Shown: positions 58,635 to 64,000 of the stretch, one piece after another
Layout: every line of letters starts with the position of its first letter
Numbering within the stretch: the first letter of the stretch is position 1
Source of the DNA: Okapia johnstoni
Taxonomy: Eukaryota > Chordata > Mammalia > Artiodactyla > Giraffidae
DNA length: 64,000 nt
Assembly (NCBI GenBank): GCA_024291935.2
Contig: CM044315.1
Coordinates: 54,410,385 to 54,474,384, forward strand
Direction of reading: 5' to 3'
Notes under the pieces: generated by a model
The model's input: the letters and a program-made list of their open reading frames with translations, nothing else
Database searches by the model: none
Told to the model about the DNA's origin: nothing
Position numbers and translations under genes: made by a program

Positions 58635-59968
58635 GCACCAAAGAAAGGCAATGCCAAAGAATGCTCAAACTACTGCACAATTGCACTCATCTCACATGCT
58701 AGTAAAGTAATGCTCAAAATTCTCCAGCCGAGGCCTCAACAGTACTTGAACCGTGAACTTCCAGATGTTCAAGCTGGATTTAGAAAAGGCAGAGGAACCA
58801 GAGATCAAATTGCCAATATCCGCTGGATCATCGAAAAAGCAAGAGAGTTCCAGAAAAACATCTATTTCTGCTTTATTGATTATGCCAAAGCCTTTGACAG
58901 TGTGGGTCACAATAAACTGTGGAAAATTCTGAAAGAGATGGGAATACCAGACCATCTGACCTGTCTCTTGAGAAACCTGTATTCAGGTCAGGAAGCAACA
59001 GTTAGAACTGGACATGGAACAAAAGACTGGTTCCAAATAGGAAAAGGAGTACGTCAAGGCTGTATATTGTCACCCTGCTTATTTAACTTATATGCAGAGT
59101 ACATCATGAGAAATGCTGGGCTGGAAGAAACACAAGCTGGAATCAAGATTGCTGGGAGAAATATCAATAACCTCAGATATGCAGATGACACCACCCTTAT
59201 GGCAGAAAGTGAAGAAGAACTAAAGAGCCTCTTGATGAAAGTGAAAGAGGAGAGTGAAAAAGTTGGCTTAAAGCTCAACGTTCAGAAAACTAAGATCATG
59301 GCATCTGGTCCCATCACTTCATGGGAAATAGATGGAGAAACAGTGGAAACAGTGTCAGACTTTATTTTTGGGGGCTCCAAAATCACTGCAGATGGTGATT
59401 GCAGCCATGAAATTAAAAGACGCTTACTCCTTGGAAGGAAGGTTATGGCCAACCTAGATAGCATATTTAAAAGCAGAGACATTACTTTGCCAACAAAAGT
59501 CCGTCTAATCAAGGCTATGGTTTTTCCAGTGGTCATGTATGGATGTGAGAGTTGGACAGTGAAGAGAGCTGAGCACCGCAGAATTGAAGCTTTTGAACTG
59601 TGGTGTTGGAGAAGACTCTTGAGAGTCCCTTGGACTGCAAGGAGATCCAATCAATCCATCCTAAAGGAGATCAATCCTGGGTGTTCATTGGGAGGACTGA
59701 TGTTGAAGCTGAAACTCCAATACCTTGGCCACCTCATGCAAAGAGTTGACTCATTGGAAAAGACCCTGATGCTGGGTGGGATTGTGGGCAGGAGGAGAAG
59801 GGGAAGACAGAGGATGAGATGGTTGGATGGCATCACTGACTCGATGGACATGGGTTTGGGTGGACTCTGGGAGTTGGTGATGGACAGAGAGGCCTGGCGT
59901 GCTGCAATTCATGGGGTCGCCAAGAGTCGGACACGACTGAGTGACTGAACTGAACCGAACCGAACTGA
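58635..59968 (+). mobile_element. BovB LINE, 5'-truncated, with intact RT frame
   Basis: Starts at ccaaagaaaggcaatgcc (residues [11 protein letters not shown] of the BovB protein) and ends in gactgaactgaaccgaaccgaactgag. The endonuclease region and the 5' UTR are missing, so it cannot be a full master element. It is the least broken BovB of the window and lies 44 bp from an inverted near-full-length copy. No clear TSD. Confidence 0.95.
58710..59948 (+). CDS. BovB LINE reverse transcriptase (partial ORF, intact frame)
   Basis: The frame encodes the RT part of the RTE-clade BovB polyprotein, which copies element RNA at a nicked target. In 412 residues it shows [10 protein letters not shown] (24-33), motif [10 protein letters not shown] (55-63, catalytic D57), motif B RQGCILSP (115-122), motif C YADD (157-160), and the C-terminal [14 protein letters not shown] and [14 protein letters not shown] blocks (279-308). 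The chosen start is an internal Met. The frame is open upstream to 58635, so translation evidence for this start is lacking. The apurinic-like endonuclease domain that normally precedes the RT is absent. Residue 221 is G in FGGSK, where other copies here have FLGSK. Activity in trans is conceivable but unproven, and no promoter is visible. Confidence 0.9.
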   Translation: MLKILQPRPQQYLNRELPDVQAGFRKGRGTRDQIANIRWIIEKAREFQKNIYFCFIDYAKAFDSVGHNKLWKILKEMGIPDHLTCLLRNLYSGQEATVRTGHGTKDWFQIGKGVRQGCILSPCLFNLYAEYIMRNAGLEETQAGIKIAGRNINNLRYADDTTLMAESEEELKSLLMKVKEESEKVGLKLNVQKTKIMASGPITSWEIDGETVETVSDFIFGGSKITADGDCSHEIKRRLLLGRKVMANLDSIFKSRDITLPTKVRLIKAMVFPVVMYGCESWTVKRAEHRRIEAFELWCWRRLLRVPWTARRSNQSILKEINPGCSLGGLMLKLKLQYLGHLMQRVDSLEKTLMLGGIVGRRRRGRQRMRWLDGITDSMDMGLGGLWELVMDREAWRAAIHGVAKSRTRLSD

Positions 59969-60012
59969 GTATGTATAAGTATCATATTGTACAATTTTAT
60001 GCCCAGGAATTA
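59969..60012. other. Spacer between inverted BovB copies
   Basis: About 44 bases of AT-rich sequence separating two tail-to-tail BovB elements. It would be the loop if the arms paired. Confidence 0.8.
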
Positions 60013-60343
60013 TTCAGTTCACTTCAGTTCAGTCGCTCAGTTGTGTCTGACTCTTTGCAGCCCCATGGACTATAGCACTCCAGGCCTCCCTGTCCATCAC
60101 CAACTACTGGAGTTTACTCAAACTCATGTCAATTGAGTCGGTGATGCCATCCAACCATCTCATCTTCTGTCATCCCCTTCTCCTCCCACCTTCAATCTTT
60201 TCCAGCAACAGAGTCTTTTCAAATGAGTGAGTTCTTCGCATCAGGTGGCAAATCTATTGGAGTTTCACCTTCAGCATCAGTCCTTCCAATGAATATTCAG
60301 GATTGATTTTCTTTAGGATGGACTAGTTGGATCTCCTTGCAGT

Positions 60344-61206
60344 CTAAGAACCTCTCAAGAGTCTTCTCCAACACCACAATTCAAAAGTATCAATTCTTTG
60401 ATGCTCATCTTTCTTTAAAGTCCAACTCTCACATCCATATATGACCACTGGAAAAACCATAGCTTTGACTAGATGGACCTTTGTAGGCAAAGTAATGCCT
60501 CTGCTTCTTAATATACTATCTAGGTTGGTCATAACTTTTCTTCCAAGGAGCAAGCGTCTTTTAATTTCATGGCTGTAGTCACCATCTGCAGTGATTTTGG
60601 AGCGCAAAAAATTGTCTGTCAGAGTTTCCATTACTTCCCCTTCTATCTGCCATGAACTGATGGGACCAGATGCCGCGATCGTAGATTTCTGAATGTTGAG
60701 TTTTAAGCCAACTTTTTACTCTCCTCTTTCACTTTCATCAAGAGGCTCTTTAGTTCCTCTTCGCTTTCTGCCATAAGCGTGGTGCCATATGCATATCTGA
60801 GGTTATTGATATTTCTTCTGGCAATCTTCATTCCAGCTTGTGCTTTCTCCAGCCCAGTGTTTCTCATGATGTGCTCTGCATATGGGTTAAATAAGCAGGG
60901 TAACAATACACAGCCATGACATATTCCTTTCCCAATTTGGAACCAGTCTGTTGTTCCATGTCCAGTTCTAACTGTTGCTTCCTTACCTGCATACAGATTT
61001 CTCAGGAGAGAGGTCAGGTAGTCTTTAAGAATTTTCCACAGTTTGTTGTGATCCACACACTCAAAGGCTTTGGCATAGTCAGTAAAAACAGAAGTAGATG
61101 TTTTTCTGGAACTCTCTTGCTTTTTCGATGATCCAACGGATGTTAGCAATTTGATCTCTGGTTTCTCTGCCTTTTCTAAATCCAGCTTGAACATCTGGAA
61201 GTTCAC
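60344..61206 (-). pseudogene. BovB RT domain, catalytic site lost
   Basis: The first frame (60703-61206) holds VFTDYAKAFECVDHNKLW (motif A), GKGICHGCVLLP in place of RQGCILSP, and RYAYG where YADD is expected, so both motif C aspartates are gone. A short deletion removes the KEMGIPDHL region. The second frame (60344-60631) has the C-terminal CESWTLKKDEHQRI block. The enzyme would be inactive. Confidence 0.92.
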
Positions 61207-61256
61207 GGTTCAAGTACTGTTGAGGCCTCGGCTGGAGAATTTTGAGCATTTCTTTA

Positions 61257-61989
61257 CTAGTGTGTGAGATGAGTGCAATTGTGAGGTAGTTTGAGCATTC
61301 TTTGGCATTGCCTTTCTTTGGGGTTGGAATGAAAACTGATTTTTTTCCGGTCCTGTGGCCACTGCTGAGTTTTCCAAATTTGCTGGCATATTGAGTACAG
61401 CACTTTCACAGCATCATCATTTAGGATTTGAAATAGTTCAACTGCAATTCCATCACTGCCACTAGCTTTGTTCATAGTGATGCTTCATAAGGCCCACTTG
61501 ACTTCACATTCCAGGATGTCTGGCTCTAGGTGAGTGATCACATCATCCTGATTATCTGGGTCATGAAGATCTTTTTGGCATAGATTTTCTGTGTATTCTT
61601 GCCACCTCTTCTTAATATCTTCTGCTTCTGTTAGGTCCATACCATTTCTGTCCTTTATTGTGCTCATCTTTGCATGAAATATTCCTTTGGTGTCTCTAAT
61701 TTTCTTGAAGAGATCTTTAGTCTTTCCCATTCTATTGTTTTCCTCTATTTCTTTGCATTGATCACTGAGGAAGGCTTTCTTATCTCTCCTTGCTATTCTT
61801 TGGAACTCTGCATTCAAAGGGGAATATCTTTCCTTTTCTCCTGCTTTTCACTTCTCTTCTTTTCACAGCTATTTGTAAGACCTCCTCAGATAGCCATTTT
61901 GCTTTTTTGCATTTCTTTTTCTTGGGAATGGTCTTGGTTCCTGTCTCCTGTACAATGTTACGAACCTGCATCCATAGTTCATCAGGCAC
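61257..61989 (-). pseudogene. BovB linker between endonuclease and RT, broken
   Basis: Three overlapping or adjacent frames (61780-61989, 61485-61817, 61257-61475) carry KCKKAKWLSEEVLQIAVKRR, then LFKKIRDTKGIFHAKM, then NKASGSDGIAVELFQILNDDAVKVL. They are in the expected order, with frame changes near 61800 and 61480. Confidence 0.85.
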
Positions 61990-62234
61990 TCTATCAGATC
62001 TAGTCTCTTAAATCTATTTCTCAATCCACTGTATAGTCATAAGGGATTTGATTTAGGTCATACCTGGTCTAGTGGTTTTCTCCACTTTCTTCAATTTCAG
62101 TCTGAATTTGGCAATAAGGAGTTCATGATCTGAGCCACAGTAGCTCCCGGTCTTGTTTTTGCTGACTGTATAGAGCTTCTCCATCTTTGGCTGCAAAGAA
62201 TATAATCAATCAGATTTCGGTGTTGACCATCTGG

Positions 62235-62963
62235 TTATGTCCATGTGCAGAGTCTTCTCTTGTGTTGTTGGAAGAGGGTGTTTGCTATGACCAGTGCGTT
62301 CTCTTGGCAAAACTCTATTAGCCTTTGCCCTGCTTCATTCTGTACTCCAAGGCCAAACTTGCCTGTTACTCCAGGTGTTTCTTGTCTTCCTACTTGTGCA
62401 TTCCAGTCCCCTATAATGAAAAGGATATCTTTTTGGGGTGTTAATTCTAAAAGGTCATGTAGGTCTTCATAGAACTGTTCAACTTCAGCTTCTTCAGCAT
62501 TACTAGTCAGGGCATAGACTTGGATTATCGTGATATTGAATGGTTTGCCTTGGAAATGAACAGAGATCATTCTGTCAGTTTTGAGATTTCATCCAAGTAC
62601 TGCATTTTGGACTCTTTTGTTGACTGTGATGGCTACTCCATTTCTTCTAAGGGATTCCTGCCCACAGTAGTAGATATAATGGTCATCTGAGTTAAATTCA
62701 CCCATTCCAGTCCATCTTAGTTTGCTGATTCCTAGAATGTCGACATTCACTCTTGCCATCTCCTATTTGACCACTTCCAATTTGCCTTGATTCATGAACC
62801 TAACATTCCAGGTTCCTATGCAATATTGCTCTTTACAGCATCGAAACTTGCTTCTATCACCAGTCCCATCAACAACTGGGTGTTGTTTTCGTTTTGGCTC
62901 CCTCCATCCCTTCATTCTTTCTGGAGTTATTTCTCCACTGATCTCCAGTAGCATATTGGGCAC
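62235..62963 (-). pseudogene. BovB endonuclease domain, broken
   Basis: Two fragments remain. The first (62763-62963) holds CIGTWNVRFMNQGKL, the N-terminal APE-type motif with its Asn. The second (62235-62570) holds FNITIIQVYALTS and FIIGDWNAQVG, matching the Asp-x-Asn motif of APE endonucleases, then LCTWT. The region between lost its frame. The domain normally nicks target DNA. Here it cannot be made intact. Confidence 0.85.
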
Positions 62964-63290
62964 CTACCAACCTGGGGAGTTCATTTTTCGGTGTCCTATC
63001 TTTTTGCCTTTTCATACTGTTCATGGGGTTCTCAAGGCAAGAATACTGAAGTGGTTTGCCATTCCCTTCTCCAGCGGACCACATTCTGTCAGACCTCTCC
63101 ACCATAATCCATCCATCTTGGGTGGCCCCACATGGCATGGCTTAGTTTCATTGAGTTAGATAAGGCTGTGGTCCATGTAATCAGATTGGCTAGTTGACTT
63201 TGATTGTGGTTTCAGTCTGTCTGCCCTCTGATGCCCTCTCAGTGCCTACTATCTTACTTGGTTTTCTCTTACTTTGGATGTGGGGTATCT

Positions 63291-63487
63291 CTGGTCTGGT
63301 ATTCCCATCTCTTTAAAATTTTCCATAGCTTTTTGTGATCCACACAGTCAAAGGCTTTAGCGTAGTCAATGAAGCAGAAGCTGTTTTTGTTTTTTTATTT
63401 TTCTTGCCTTTTCTATAATCCAGTGGATGTCGGCAATTTGATCTCTGGTTCCTCTGCCTTTTCTAAATCCAGATTGTACATCTTGAT
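63291..63487 (-). mobile_element. Extra BovB RT fragment at the 5' boundary
   Basis: ggtctggtattcccatctctttaaaattttcc, gtgatccacacagtcaaagg, ggcaatttgatctctggttcc and ccttttctaaatccag are antisense BovB RT sequence (the motif A region). They abut the 5' UTR of the previous element in the same orientation. The fragment ends before any 3' region. Confidence 0.88.
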
Positions 63488-63491
63488 ACCT

Positions 63492-63815
63492 TAAACCCAG
63501 TACCTCAGAATCTGACTACATTTTGATATAGGGGCTCCAAAGAGGTAACTAAATTAAATGAGGTCCTATGAGTGGACCCTAATTCAATCTCAGTTGTATC
63601 TTGGTAAGAAGAGGAAATCTAAAGACCATGTGAGGACACAGTAGGCAGGTAGCCACCTGCAAGTCAAGGAAAGAGGCTTCCGAAGAAAACCAACCCTGCT
63701 GACACTCTTGATCTTGGACCTCTCATCTCCAGAACTGTGCGAAAATTAGTTTACATTGTTTAAGCCACCCACTCTGTGGTATTTTGTTATGGCAGCCCTA
63801 GCAAACTAAATCACA
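63492..63815 (+). mobile_element. MLT1-like MaLR LTR
   Basis: cccagtacctcagaatctgac, ggtcctatgagtggaccc, accatgtgaggacacagtagg, ggcttccgaagaaaaccaaccctgctgacac, cttgatcttggacc, gtttaagccacccactctgtgg, ttatggcagccctagcaaac. It is an old solitary LTR that retains no coding sequence. The 5' part is missing. The family name is from memory. Confidence 0.65.
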
Positions 63816-63867
63816 TTCTAAGGTGTGTTTTAGTTATCAGAGGTGTGTTATTAAAATACACATTCAG

Positions 63868-64000
63868 ACATTATTTCCTCTAAGAAGTTCCCCTTGGCTT
63901 AGCTGAATCTTATTTCCACACTTAGCTGTTTTTATGGTGTCCTGTTTACATAAATGTATTTCCCACTGAGCTGGATCCAGGCCCGAACTCTTTATTCATC
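63868..64000 (+). mobile_element. L2 LINE 3' region, runs off window
   Basis: cctctaagaagttccccttgg, cttagctgtttttatggtg, ccactgagctggatccaggcccg and ctctttattcatc match sense L2. It is truncated by the window edge. Confidence 0.6.

Larger units (their letters stand above)
60013..63290 (-). mobile_element. Near-full-length BovB LINE, decayed
   Basis: Running on the minus strand from 63290 to 60013, it contains the 5' untranslated region (ggtttgccattcccttctcc, ggtggccccacatggcatgg, ggggtatctc), endonuclease, linker and RT regions, and the 3' end. Its length, about 3.3 kb, is close to the full BovB length. Coding regions are broken into separate frames, so it is inactive. Most BovB copies in the window are only 3' fragments, which makes this copy exceptional. 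Confidence 0.93.

Noticed and set aside
59986..63480. attgtaca direct repeat (59986-59993 and 63473-63480) as TSD of the long BovB
   Set aside because: The left copy lies about 20 bp away from the element end and the right copy is inside BovB-derived sequence, so the match is probably chance.
58635..63487. A new autonomous retrotransposon system formed by the two BovB copies
   Set aside because: The intact copy lacks the endonuclease and 5' UTR, and the long copy has broken endonuclease and mutated RT. They are ordinary copies of a known family; only their arrangement is unusual.
1..64000. CRISPR array, prokaryotic operon or phage
   Set aside because: Repeats here are interspersed retroelements with poly-A or CAA tails and TSDs. 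There are no regularly spaced direct repeats, no dense gene arrangement and no ribosome binding sites.

Overview
The window is ordinary nuclear DNA from a ruminant, almost certainly a bovid such as cattle, sheep or goat. The diagnostic signs are many RTE-type BovB LINE copies, tRNA-Glu-derived Bov-tA SINEs, dimeric BOV-A2 SINEs with (AGC)n tails, and CHR-type SINEs. Beneath these lie old mammalian layers: L2, MIR, L1, MaLR-type LTRs and MER5-type hAT transposons. I found no host protein-coding gene, rRNA, true tRNA, CRISPR array or prokaryotic operon. The window is AT-rich intergenic or intronic sequence. The only long open reading frame (412 codons, 58710-59948) is the reverse transcriptase of a BovB retrotransposon.

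Layout. 1-14 kb: unique sequence with scattered Bov-tA, BovB, L2 and MIR. It includes a three-level nest at 3.9-4.7 kb (BOV-A2 inside Bov-tA inside L2). A short tandem repeat with paired CCATTA/TAATGG inverted motifs lies at 12.6 kb. 14-26 kb: an antisense BovB inside a MIR (14.9-15.9 kb), L1 3' ends, a long antisense L2 tract broken by a Bov-tA and an L1 (21-22.8 kb), and a solitary LTR broken by a BOV-A2 monomer and a Bov-tA (24.5-25.4 kb). 26.1-36.1 kb: about 10 kb with no recognisable ruminant-lineage retrotransposon, only faint old repeats. 36-46 kb: Bov-tA, two L1 3' regions (one hosting BovB, (TG)n and a scrambled Bov-tA), then BovB 3' ends and L2. 46-58 kb: L2, MIR and MER5 remnants, BOV-A2 inside MIR, BOV-A2 inside BovB, and a dimeric Bov-tA inside MIR. 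58.6-63.5 kb: two BovB elements in tail-to-tail inverted orientation, about 44 bp apart. One is a 1.3 kb plus-strand copy with an intact RT frame. The other is a nearly full-length (about 3.3 kb) but decayed minus-strand copy with endonuclease and RT remnants. 63.5-64 kb: an MLT1-like LTR and an L2 that runs off the window.

The genes do not work together as a system. The content is a record of successive retrotransposition, and target-site duplications (TSDs) visible in the sequence allow much of the order of insertion to be read. The points most worth a second look are the BovB inverted pair with its intact RT frame, the chimeric 5' boundary of the near-full-length BovB, the dimeric Bov-tA that appears to have inserted as one unit, the 12.6 kb homeodomain-like repeat, and two exon-like intervals. 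Repeat family names are from memory of consensus sequences. Coordinates of old elements (L2, MIR, LTR) are approximate to tens of bases.
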